Shown piece by piece: positions 1 through 10,736 of a DNA stretch of 33,774 bases (the first letter of the stretch is position 1; each line of letters begins with the position of its first letter). This DNA comes from Podila epigama (Eukaryota; Mortierellomycota; Mortierellomycetes; Mortierellales; Mortierellaceae), in contig JAAAVE010000098.1 of assembly GCA_015679605.1 (NCBI GenBank), forward strand, positions 293 through 34,066, in the 5' to 3' direction. The notes beneath the pieces were generated by a model, which had not been told where the DNA came from, searched no databases, and saw only the letters and a list, made by a program, of their open reading frames with translations. The translations under genes and the position numbers were made by a program.

Positions 1-3000
1 TATGTGAACAATGCGTTTTGTTCATTTTGTATATGTAAACATCTCTCCTTGATCTTGTTCTCCCCCAGGATACTCATCGATGTCGCTCACCGGGCACTGG
101 ACCAATATCAAAATGAATCATCAAGCATGGACAGTAAGTCAGAGACTTTAAGCCAAACAAACTACACACACACACACACACACACATAAAAAAAAAAGGG
201 TCATTCCAGATTTCGCAAGAGGACGGACAAAAAGTCAGATAGCAACAGACAGGACAGGAACACATGGAAATCGACATTCTAAACTCTTTATTTTCCTTTC
301 CTTCCTCCGTTAGGCTTTGTCAAGTATCTCACTTCGTTTTCTTCGATCGCAACACTCTTGTCCATCCTCTTCCTCGTCGTCTTTTACATCTATGGCAGGA
401 TCAACTCCAATCCAACACAAGGACGACTGATCGGGACGATCGTTGAGGTGGCTATCCTCTCAGGCATTTTCATCTGGAATGTCTTTCTCAACAGACGCGA
501 AACAAAGCTGAGGGGAAGAGAAGTACGAGACCGTGTCAGGGGCGTTATCAACGAACTAGAATCGAACCGATACCAGGCGGGTCAGGTAACTTTAAACTCT
601 TTCTATGGAGTCAACTTCTCAAGGCGAGATAAGGGGAAAAAACTGGAGAAGCGTCTTCATATCTCGACCTTGACGTTTCTTGGATGACTGACATCAATAC
701 GGATACATCATTCTTTTTCATTGTGCTGATTCATAGGAACTCAAAATCCCAACCATACCCTCAGTCAGCACAGTACGTGTCATTCGATCGGGCATTGTCA
801 GGACCTTGCCTAGTAACCTCATTGTCAAAGGCGACATGATCGAGATGGTCTTTGGAGACGTGGCCCCATGTAAGGTGCTCTGTATGATCTCGAGGCATCA
901 CATGGAAAGCGGAAAGTCGGGCCGCTCTCACGAAACGAGTTCACGAAATCACGGACAATATCTGCATCCTACCCAGTCTCAAACACAGATCCAGACTCAA
1001 AATCACGCACAGGATCATCATCATCATCATCACCACCACAACTATGATCGTCGCGGACGACGTTCATCCAGTTCCGATTCACCCAGTCATCGACGACAAC
1101 GGCGCTCATCCAGTACAGAGAAAGCACATCACCACCGAGACACTTCGCCCCATGTTCGCGAGTTTCTCTTGTTGCGAAAAGAAACATTTCAGTCTTCACT
1201 CTTTGGATCACCACTTTCGGAAAAGATGCAGCGGATACATGATGAACTACAGGGGCGTTATACATTTGAGGTTTTGGAGACACCCCTTGAACGCATCCTG
1301 GAGACGGCTCTGGATCCAACCCCTCGCCCAAAGAGCTTAATTCTCAAACAACTCCTTGTCATTAACAATGTCATCTTGATGAGAGTACTGTTGGCGATTG
1401 CTCTACTTGCTTTTGCCATCAATCTTCTTCGGTATGTCCTCAAAGAGGTCCTTCAGCTGGAACACGCCTCTCAAGGTGTCGAGCAACTGCTTGTGCTGCC
1501 CATCTACGCTGCGCTACCACTCTTGCCACTCGCATTACCAACATTGTTACAAATCTCCAAAGCCTTTACCAATGCTACGATCCTGGTGCTTTTCAACACG
1601 CTTCAGATTTCAAAAACCGAGTACGAGGATGACAAGGATGTGGACGAATTTGATGTCGAGGCACCACCGCCGACCAAGAATGTTAACATTGAGCGTCGTG
1701 AAGTCTGGAGAAAGTTCTGGAGGCTCTTGTTGCGATGGGACACCAGCGGACAAGATTTTGAGGATGGTTTGACTAGGAGCACCAATCTTGTGGAGAGTCT
1801 GGGCGGCATCACTGTGATTTGTAGCATCGACAAGGAAGGCACGATTGCGACGGCATTTCCAAAGGTGGAGCAGGTCTTTGTGGCCACGGAGGAAGACGAT
1901 ACAGTGGTGCTGGATGTCTTGGAGGACGAGCTCTCACCAAATGGCCTTCGTTTTGAAGACAGGGACTGGGATACTTATATTCAATCACTCAAGCCCATTG
2001 GACTCAATCAGCTGCTAAACACCAAGTGCGCATCACTCTCGGCACCACGTCGAAGGGACGACCATCGGACATGCAACACGCTTCATTTCCATAGTCGAAC
2101 ACGTGCAGCTCAACAAACGTGTCTGTGTCGATTGGGCAAAGAGATTGGGTTCACGAATGAGGCTCTCTATCCCTTCACGTTGCAAAAGGAGATTTATTGT
2201 TTCCACCCCAACTTGCCCATGCCACCCTTGACCTTTGGCAAGTTAACCAACTATGAGATTCCGTCGATGCTGAGTACCATCTACCACGAGAAAGGAAGCA
2301 ACAGTCACATGGTTCTGACGGATGGACATGTCGAGTGCGTTGTCGAGTGCTGCAGCGAGTACTGGAATGGAACTGGTGTTCAAGATCTTGATGATGTGGT
2401 ATGTAAATGTTTTTCTATGAAGATGATTTTTTTTTTTTTCGTATTATTATGAAGTATGGTGACTAATCTTGACGACTCTTTTTATATTGCTTCTGTTCAT
2501 GTAGATGTTGAAAAAGATTTCGGATTTTTACCAGACAGCGACTATGAATGATCTTCAGTGTGTAGCATACGCATATCGACCGCTTTCGATAGACCAGGAT
2601 TCGAGACTTCCGACCTTGAATACTTCTGCACCTCAGACTATCACCCTTCCCGACAAGGTGCCCGTTGAATCAATGGACAGGGCAGCGACAGCGACACCAT
2701 CCGGGTCAGAAAAGACAGGTAGCCAAGCTGAACCAGCGGTTAATGTTGTAGTCGGCAGTGGCGACAATGACACTGATTCTGTCGATGATGAGATCGAGCG
2801 ACGGCTGAAAGCGAGGGAACGTAGCAGGGTCATCTCTTCAACACATATACCGGATCCAGTGAATATTGTGATTCAAATCGGTGATGCTAGTGACAATGAG
2901 AATGACGACGATGGACAAGGTCATGCAGGGACATCGATAGAGGAAACAGGCGGTGCAGCAGCAAGATTGGATTCGGCCCCACTTCAACGCTGGCGGAATC

Positions 3001-5250
3001 TTCGCGAATTGGAGCTTTCTGAGGGAGAACAGGATGAAGTGGACAGTGGTTCGAACGCGACGATTTTGAATGAAGAAGAGTTTTGTAAGGATGCTGTACA
3101 AGGTCAGATCTTTTTGGGTATGACGACTCTGGCGCATCAACCAAAGACGGTAAGTGGATGAATACATATATATTTATTGCGCGTTGGTTCTAGACGCGTC
3201 ATGTTTCGCTTGTATTGAGCGGGGGTGCATGAACTGAGTGTGATGAGATACCAAGTCTAACATATCGTATTCGGAAAAATAATTCATACTTTTCGTTCTC
3301 TAGAATGTGTGTGATTTCATTGAGGACTTGGGCTTGGCTGGCATTCGATTCGTTTACTTTTCGCCTGCTAGTGAACGAGAGAGCAAGGCGTTCGCGGACC
3401 GACTTGGACTGGAGACAGATTGGAACAGTTGTATCTTGCTCTCTTCTGTCACTGATCCATTTGGGGCTAGCTCTGGCTACCTAGAGTCATACGATATCAA
3501 GGCCCAGCTGCCTCGAGGTATTGAAAACATTCGGCCACATCTCGAGACAACAGATGACATTCCTTTGCATGTGTCTCTCTTTGCAGAGTGTGGCACCGAG
3601 GCAGCTACAGAGATGATCAAGATCTTTCAGGACTATGGTGAAGTCGTGTGCTGTATCGGGAGCTCGCTTAATATCGAGAATATCGCTGCGTTCGCCAAGG
3701 TAAGAAGAAAGGGCGATGGATTTTCCCCCATCATTTTCATTTTGGTTAGTCGTCGTCGTAGCATAAAAAGACAGTTTTTCATTGCTAATATTATTTTCTT
3801 TCGATATGCCGCGTTCTTCAAGGCGGATATCAGTGTCGGCATGGAACCGATTCGAATGCACTCGAGTCCCGAGTCAAAGTCTGCGTTCTCTTTGGGGGCC
3901 AAGATTAACAGCTTGCCGTGTGGCCTGACGATGCAAAGTGAGACGAGTCTTTATGCACTCACTCAAGTTGTCCGTGAAGCCCGTCGACTGTTGAATTCAC
4001 AAAGACAGGTAAGATTTTTTTTTCTTGCTTGATATTATGCATTTTTGGTAGCTACATGGTTCTAACTGATTTTTGCCGAATCCTCCTTTTTATTCATATA
4101 TGATTGTCATCCAATGCTTTTATAGGGCGCCGTTTTCATGATTGCTTCTCAAATGTCAATCTCGTTGTTGATGCTTGTGGCCTACTGCTTCTTGCTACCA
4201 CAGGCGATGACCGGATATCAAATCCTTTGGCTCACGTGGGTTATTATTCCACTCTTAATTCTCTCATTCTTTTTCTCACCCCACGAGCCGGACACTATGA
4301 CTATGATGCCGAGTAAGTTCTAGAGTTTACCCAACGCGTCGATTCTCCTTACCCTCATTTAGTATGTTGGATACCGAGTATAAGGAGAACTCACGGAGGA
4401 TATCAAATATCGTTCATGTTCCTTAAAATGTAGGCAAGAACATGTCGCCGCTACGAGATTTGCCTAGGTTTATCTTTTACTTTTTGGCCAGATTCATTCT
4501 ACCCATCGCGATGTGTGTCTTTGTGTTCCTTTAGTAAGTGTTATTCGTGTTTTTTTTTTATATTTTATATGAGTGTAAAATGTTTGCACATGTTTCTCTT
4601 TGTGTAAAAGGTATTGTTTTCAATGTTTGTATTAACTGACCATGTACGAACCTTTATCGTTTTTTTTTGTCATTCTCGTAGCTCGCTTCACATTTATGAT
4701 GGCCAGGAAGGATATAACTTTTTGTTCAATAGCTTTGGGGCCGGGACACCATGGCTTGAATGGACATCAAATGAGCAATGGGCGCTTTTGTATGCACAGA
4801 ATTATACCATGGTTGTTTGGGTCTGGTACATGGTATGCATTTCGGCCACCTTTATGAGCCGTACCTTGTCTGTCCGAGCATTTGCACCATGGCGGAACAA
4901 TGTCTGGATTGGTGCATGTATCACAGTGTAAGTCATTTCAGGCGAAGAGTCATTTCTTTCTACTATTCATCATCAGTATCATTTTCTTTTATAACTAACC
5001 AATGACCAACGGTTTCTTCATGTCTAGTCTGGCACTGCAGTTCGTGTTCTGTATCATCTCACTATTCCGAGGACCACATCGGATACAGGATGTGCCATGG
5101 TGGTTGTTTGTGTTGGCGTTCCTGTGGCCTATTGTCTTTTTGCCTATCCAAGAGTTTGTCAAAGCTCGAGATATGCGAGAATGTGTCCGTGCTCAAAAGT
5201 TGGCGAAACTCGAGTTTAACACGAAACTAGGCATGCATTCACCACTCTGA
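1..5250 (+). CDS. TMEM94-like P-type-ATPase-related ER membrane protein (5' partial)
   Basis: Ten exons are visible: 69-133, 314-585, 737-2398, 2505-3149, 3304-3699, 3823-4008, 4126-4312, 4434-4533, 4682-4927 and 5028-5250. They give 1326 residues in one consistent frame. The start lies left of the window, because the first exon follows an acceptor (CCCCCAG at 62-68). Two membrane segments lie in exon 2 (from about 320 to 480). An actuator-like stretch with VKGDMIEMVFGD follows near 825-860, then two more hydrophobic segments near 1375-1560. The P-domain remnant is SIDKEGT, with Asp at 1829. A degenerate hinge GSSLNIENIAAF lies at 3658, followed by ADISVGMEP. A C-terminal bundle of membrane helices runs from 4126 to the end. 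The order and the LFAECGTE and VVCCIGSS signatures resemble TMEM94 (KIAA0195), which human work has described as an ER Mg2+ ATPase; human TMEM94 is about 1350 residues. The length suggests only the extreme N-terminus is missing. A His-rich tract (about 1016-1041) is a lineage insertion. The identity rests on remembered family signatures. Confidence 0.85.
164..185. repeat. (AC)11 microsatellite in intron
   Basis: A pure AC dinucleotide tract lies inside the 134-313 intron of the TMEM94-like gene and is followed by an A-run. Confidence 0.9.
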
Positions 5251-5751
5251 ACAAAGGCTTCATCTTTCTTCTCTACCTCCCCCTCTTCTACTCTCTCCTA
5301 ATACATTCTCCTACACTTACCGAAATATAATACTTTCATCGATGCTATGTAAATGCTTCTCTGTATGATTCATTATTAAATGGCTTCACTCTTGTTCGCA
5401 CTCTTTAAAGAATGCAAGCATGGGGCGACGACATTCCAAGTTTCGAAAAGGACAACAAAAGCTTATCAATAAAAAAAAAAGAGCTTAGCATCGCGTCATG
5501 ATGGTCCACTCAGGTGGCATTTGGTGCATCACCAACAGCCAACAGCCAAACACCAAAAAAAAACCAGAAACCAAAAACGTTTTTGTCCATGTGTCCACCT
5601 CTTTTTTGTTCTTTATTCGTTCTTTTCCTTCTCACCATTTTTCTTCTTAATTGTCGACTCACTCAGAAAAAAAAAGCCTTGCGTTTCTTTTTGACATCCT
5701 ACCTTGGTCCACTACAAAGCAAGCTATCGTTATTACAATCCAATCCTGGCG
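5251..5751 (+). other. Intergenic: 3' flank of the TMEM94-like gene and leader of the small Q-rich gene
   Basis: This is a pyrimidine-rich 3' flank. An AATAAA lies in an A-run at about 5468-5473, and A-rich and CT-rich tracts follow at 5550-5690. An 83-codon open frame here (5514-5765) is low-complexity and lacks gene-like features. I see no other gene. Confidence 0.5.
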
Positions 5752-6193
5752 ATGAGTGTCGTTGAGTACCACCAAGACCTTCATGGAAACTTTTACTTTT
5801 GTAAGTGGATTTACAAAAAGTCCATCTCCGTTATAGTTTTTTTTTTTTTTTTAGAGCTCGAGATGATTATGTGAGCTTGTCATACTTAACATATTTTTCT
5901 TCATTATTCTGTTTACATGTCACAAAAAAAAAGATGTTTGGGATGGACAGATACATCCACTACAGTCTCAACAGTTTGAAGACTTGTACAGCTACTCGAT
6001 CTCGTTGCAGCGATACGAACAAGAACAACAACGACAACAACAGCAACAGCAGCAACAAGAGCAAGAACTGCAGCTGCAGCAACAAGAGAAAATCGGCGTT
6101 CCTTCACAGGAGCAAATCCAACACTGGACATGGCTGATGCAACATGAACAGAGCAAAGTGAAAGAGTGGCAGCGTTGGCATCAGTTTAACTAA
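5752..6193 (+). CDS. Small Gln-rich protein of unknown function
   Basis: The model has two exons. Exon 1 (5752-5800) encodes MSVVEYHQDLHGNFYF and ends at a GTAAGT donor. Exon 2 starts after AAAAAG at 5934 and runs to the TAA at 6193, giving 102 residues. The join completes a Tyr codon and reads YVWDGQIHPLQSQQFEDLYS, which looks like real protein. A Gln/Glu tract follows (about 6010-6090), then a Trp-rich tail (HWTWLMQHEQSKVKEWQRW). I do not recognise the family. The short aromatic N-terminus (NFYFYVWDG) resembles a beta hairpin, and the Q-rich part is probably a helix or coiled coil. An alternative acceptor at 5854-5856 would give a 14-nt microexon and a different frame ending in low-complexity residues, so I disfavour it. 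No neighbour suggests a role. Transcription is unproven. Confidence 0.5.
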
Positions 6194-6462
6194 GGGCTCC
6201 CCCCCCCCTAGAACTCTAGGGTTCGCTTTATTTTTTTTTTATCTCTTTCATTTCTCCCGCCTAATTCATCAATCTTTGGCATACCAATTCAAGCAATCCA
6301 TTATTTTTTATGGTGTGTTGCGATACTTTTTTTTTTTGATTTAGCAAACATCGCAATATCGCGTCGCGTCCTGAATTCTACTACATAATGTTTTTTTTTC
6401 TACTGCTATCATATACAAGTGAAAGAAAAAAAAGGAAAGAAAGAAAAGAACGAAAGAATAAT
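6194..6462. other. Convergent intergenic spacer
   Basis: This 269-bp spacer between the small Q-rich gene (+) and the coiled-coil gene (-) holds a C-run (6200-6208), several T-runs and an A/G-rich stretch at 6421-6460. I see no gene in it. Confidence 0.6.
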
Positions 6463-7931
6463 CTATTTGGATACGACTTTAGTCAGAGCATTTTGACTAC
6501 AGTGAATGGCCGTCTCGGGTGACAAAAACTGTTGGCTCATGGTCCGGTGAAGACTGTTGCTGGTCTCACTCTTTTGACTCGAAGGTCGTGAGGCATGGTT
6601 ATAAGGATATGGATACTTTCCTCCTGTACGAATCAATCCACCTCCTCCTGAAAGTTGTTGGGATGCTTGCCCTTGTCCATGTGGACCACCTGGATTGCTA
6701 TGCATGACCAGACTGATATCGGATGTTGACCGCCTCAACGATCCAATCTCATGACCTCCGCCGCCACCACCACCACCACCAGAACATCCACTGTGTACAC
6801 TACCATTGCGACTACCACTCGAAACACTCGATGCAGTCATATGCCCAGTTCCATCAGGGACAAAGATTCTCAGCTGAGAAGTTGTTGGGGACGCGTATTG
6901 AAACTTTGGCTGTGGGGCGGCGATGCGTGTCGTGGCCCAGATATCAGCCGTCTCGGGAGACTTGGGGCTCCCCTTGAGGTCCTGAACAATCACTGGTGGA
7001 ATCCCTGGACGACAGTGAATCAGCTGGGAGCGATCGTCCAGGGCCCGGCCTTTTAAACGGTATTGAATCTCGGAATTTTGGCCTTGGTGGTTTTGGTTGT
7101 TGTGGCTGGTCAGTCCAGCTAGGTTGAGAAGACTCGAGGTAAAGCTTTGACTCTTGCTCAACTTTGTCTCCATGGGACGAAAGGTCAAACTCTCACCCAT
7201 GAGTTGGTCTTGAAGACCGAGTTGTTGCATTTGTTGCAGTGCTGTTACGACGGACGATTGTGTCTGCGTTGCAATGCTCGTTGTATTTCTTGCCTGAAGT
7301 GGCCCAGGTTTTTTGACACCACGACTCAGCATATCCGACAAGAACGAGTTGGACATTGCTCTTGTCCTCTTCTGGGTCGACACATGTTCAGCTGCATCAA
7401 GCATTTGGGTCAGATACCGGAGCTGAACATAATTAATCGTCTGTGATATGGCAATAGCTGCATTCTGTTTGTTGTTGTTTTTTTTTTGTATTTTGTCAAC
7501 GAGAAAATGGGTGTAGTGCATAAGTTAGCTTCGGTATCTTATATTGTGCATTTTTACAAGCGAAAACAACAACAACAACAACAACAGAAAGAAAAAGAAA
7601 AAACTTACGTTGATTTCACTCGAGAGATGAGCAATCTTTTGATTTGTCACTAACGACTTTTCCTTTATCAATTCATTCTCTTCAAGTACAGTTCGGTCCA
7701 AGTTCTCACCCACCATGAGATGGTGCGGATGATAGGTCACTGCTGGATTGGGATCCGGATCAATACCAGCATCCAAAAGTTGTTTTCGAAAGACTTCGTT
7801 GGCCATCTGAAGCTGTTGTACTGTATCCAAGAGTGAATTCATCTTTTCGACATTGGCCTCGGTCTTGCCGTTCTCGTGGTTATGTAGCATCCTTTCCAAT
7901 TCATTATATTTTTCTAAAAAGTGGAGTCATT

Positions 7932-7987
<56 letters not shown>

Positions 7988-9793
7988 GGTTAGGTTGGGT
8001 AGAAGGAGAAGGCAGTTCAATTTAGAAACAAACAAGGTCAAGTACTCAGATGCGTTGCATGCGTGTAAATGTGAGTGAGTGAGTGAGTGAGTGAGTGAGT
8101 GAGTGAATGTGTGTGTGCGTGTGTGAGAGAGAAAAGTCCACTTTACCTTCCCATTTCTCTCGTTCATAATGGATTTGATGCTGAGCAGAAGAATACTTCT
8201 TTTCCCAGGTCTTGGCTTCCTTCATGGCGGCCTCATACCGTTGGCGATAATCCAAATCCATCATTTCATGGCCACCATTGGGTGTCATTGCCACAATCAC
8301 AGGATTCTGCGTTGACGAGGCCGCAAACGTTGTCGTCGTCAGACTCAGCGTACTCGCTCTAGGTAAAAAAATAAAAGTTTTTTTACATCACAAAGAAGCA
8401 TTGGGGGTTAGGGACACTTTTTTGCATTTCATTTGAATGGCTCCAAGGGCTCAAGACCATGAGGTGTTTTTGTGTGTTGTATTACCTTTTGCGAAGTTTG
8501 TTTTGAACTTTTGGCGGCGATGCATTGGCAACGACAATCTGTGCCAATTCGGCCATCTCGACCGTCGATGGTGTCTTGAACTGAGCACTGTTAATTCTAC
8601 GTCTCGGTCTATATTGAGGTAAGAGAAGAGAAACAGATAGAATAGGATAAGAATCCACGTCTGTTTGTCATTGCTCATTTTCTTCAACGATGGGACGGAA
8701 AAAAACAAAAAATTGTAATAATATTTACTCTCGAGGTCGCTCTGGTGCAGGAGGATTGTATGTCATACTCATTCCTCCGCTTGTATTCCCGTTCCTACAG
8801 AGGGTTACAGACCAGTCATTAAAAGAAAATGGTTTGGGAACGTGTTAGAAAAAAATAAAGATGCAAACACCGAAAAAATGGTGCATAGAAGGTCAGTAGA
8901 AAGAACAAAAGTAAAAATGTTTACCCTTTTCCAGGTTGAAAGGTGGTCGAGTATCGGCGAGGCTGGGGCTTCAGAGATGTGGTCGAAGAACTACCAGCAG
9001 CTTGTTTCATCTGTTGTCCTCCATAACCAAACGTAGCACTCTTATTGGGAAGAGTTGTCCGTGTCGGTGTCGTTGTCGTTGTCGCTGTTGCCGTAGTTGC
9101 ATATCCAACTGGGCGCTTCATTGTTTGTTGCTGCTGCTGCTGCTGCTGTCGCTGTTGTTGTAGATGTTGTTGTGACATTGACATGGAAGTACCAATCTTT
9201 GCGTCTTGTGAATTCACTTTGGATTTGGCTTCTGCAAGATCTTCTAGTTTCGAGAAGAGTTCATCTTGCGACTCTTGGAACGTTTGCATTTTTCTTGGTC
9301 TAGTTGGAGTCATAGTACTTGTGCCCGTACTTGCACCAGTACCCGTACCAGCACTGGTACCCGCATTAGTACCAGTACCAGTATCAGCACCAGTACTCAT
9401 GCCCATGCCCATTCCTGTGGCGTCCGAGGATTCCGGTTTAGTAAGAGTACTGCCGCCATTCAAGCTGGAAGGTGGCCCAGTCAAGGTTGAAATCGACTGC
9501 TGTTGTGTGGCCATTAAATTTACCGGCGACTTTGTATCAGCGCCATTTGTCGAAAGGATGGATGGAATGATAGACGACTTGACTGGCTTTCGTTTTAGAA
9601 ATGTTGACGCCGCTGACGATGATGACGATGACGACGATGATGACGATGATGATGTTGAAGCAGAAGATGAGTGTTTTGATGACTTTTGTTTATCTTGTTG
9701 CTGCGAATGTGCAAGGTTAGTTTTGGGCGACGCGGTTGGATCGACCAAAGTTGCAGCAGCCAAGGAAGTTGGTTGCCTTTTGCCGAGAGCCAT
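6463..9793 (-). CDS. Coiled-coil, low-complexity protein of unknown function (six exons)
   Basis: Exons in transcript order are 9793-8925, 8794-8729, 8608-8486, 8358-8147, 7913-7609 and 7440-6463. All junctions are GT-AG and keep frame, giving 850 residues. The N-terminal third is Ser/Thr/Gln-rich, with a Ser run, a Gly-Thr/Ala-Gly-Thr minisatellite and polyQ. A short basic block, PERPRRRINSAQFKTPSTVE, spans the junction of exons 2 and 3. Next comes a Glu/Lys/Gln helical region (RYEAAMKEAKTWEKKY, then EKYNELERMLHNHENG) that continues through a heptad-like LLDTVQQLQMANEVFRKQLL. The next conserved-looking stretch is NYVQLRYLTQMLDAAEHVS. The C-terminus is Ser/Gly-rich with RRSTSDISL, a possible phosphosite cluster. 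I do not recognise the family. A scaffold or cytoskeletal adaptor is possible but is only inference. The start is the first ATG of the long open exon. Confidence 0.75.
7932..7988. repeat. (TTG)19 trinucleotide repeat in intron
   Basis: Nineteen perfect TTG units (CAA on the transcribed strand) lie in the intron at 7914-8146 of the coiled-coil gene. Confidence 0.95.
8071..8106. repeat. (GTGA)9 tetranucleotide repeat in intron
   Basis: Nine GTGA units lie in the same 233-nt intron as the TTG array, followed by GT-rich sequence. Confidence 0.95.
9314..9412 (-). repeat. Coding minisatellite (GTACCA-type hexamers)
   Basis: Imperfect repeats of GTACCA/GTACCC and related hexamers in exon 1 of the coiled-coil gene encode alternating Gly-Thr, Ala-Gly-Thr and Met-Gly residues on the minus strand. 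The frame stays open throughout. Confidence 0.85.
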
Positions 9794-10736
9794 TGGCGAC
9801 GGGGCCGTGGAGGGAGAAGGGAGGTAGGTAGTGTAGTGGCGAAGCGCTGGAAGCTAGGAGTGTGGTGATTTATGAGAAAAGTGGATGGGTGAAGACGAAA
9901 GGCGCGTCAAGGGGGATAGGATGAGGCGAGTAAGGTAGAGTGGGGGGGATTGGACAATGAGGGTATCACAAAAAACAACAAATAGAAAATGGGTATTTTG
10001 GAGTGAAAAAAACTCACGTTTCCATGAGTAAAAGAGGGAGGAGTACGCAGTGGGGGGATTTTTGTCACCAACGAACAAAAACAGAGGATGGAAAAGGAAA
10101 AGGAAAAGGAAAAAGAAGAGAAGAGAAAGAAAGAAGGGTGACGGGAACGGGAACGGGAGGTGAGGGGGTGAACCGATCGGCGATAGTGGAAAAAGAAGAC
10201 AAAAGAGTAATAGAAAAGGACGAATTCACAGACTTGACTAATGCCAATTTGGACAATGCCCTTTCAAATGCAACCGTCTGTCTATCTATCTGTCTGTCTG
10301 TCTATCTATCTCTCTGTCTGTCAGTCTAGATGGGTGGATGGTACTGCTAACAAGGAAAAACAGGGAAAACAATGACACATTCATACACGCAGCTTTGTTT
10401 GCAGTTGCATCAACAACAAACAGCTACCTCTAGTTCATTGTGGAATATGAAATCAACAAAGAAAGAAAAAATCCATTCAAACATTTGCTCTCATATAAAT
10501 ATTTTGTGTATGCAAGTGGAGTGCTGGCATGGTCAACAGGGTCAACAGGTAAAAGTAGGTATGAAATAGTAGGGGTGTGGTTGTAGGTTGCAAGGACACG
10601 TTGCTACTACATGGTAGAGTGTAGGCATTGTACCTCAAACAAACACTTACACACACAAATGCACACAAATGCACAAATGCACTCACATACAGCAAGAAAA
10701 GTGAAAGGTCAAGCGTTTTTTTGCAATTAAAGAACG
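9794..10736. other. Intergenic region with microsatellites, upstream of the coiled-coil gene
   Basis: This holds the putative promoter and leader of the minus-strand coiled-coil gene and the 3' flank of arp6. It contains GGAAAA-type hexamers (10085-10112), GGGAAC repeats (10140-10158), a TCTG/TCTA tetranucleotide block (10277-10322) and CACAAATG repeats (10650-10680). Open frames here are short and repeat-driven. I see no gene. Confidence 0.6.
10277..10322. repeat. (TCTG/TCTA)n tetranucleotide repeat
   Basis: Alternating TCTG and TCTA units with one TCTC interruption. Confidence 0.9.

Noticed and set aside
5855-5870. Possible 14-nt microexon in the small Q-rich gene
   Set aside because: It leads into a low-complexity frame, while direct joining to 5934 gives a coherent protein.
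7833-8167. Open frames with poly-Leu or poly-Asn
   Set aside because: They come from translating the intronic TTG/CAA repeat.
9045-9827. 260-codon plus-strand open frame rich in Val, Pro, Ala and Asp
   Set aside because: It is the antisense shadow of the minus-strand repeat-coding exon; composition follows the repeats.
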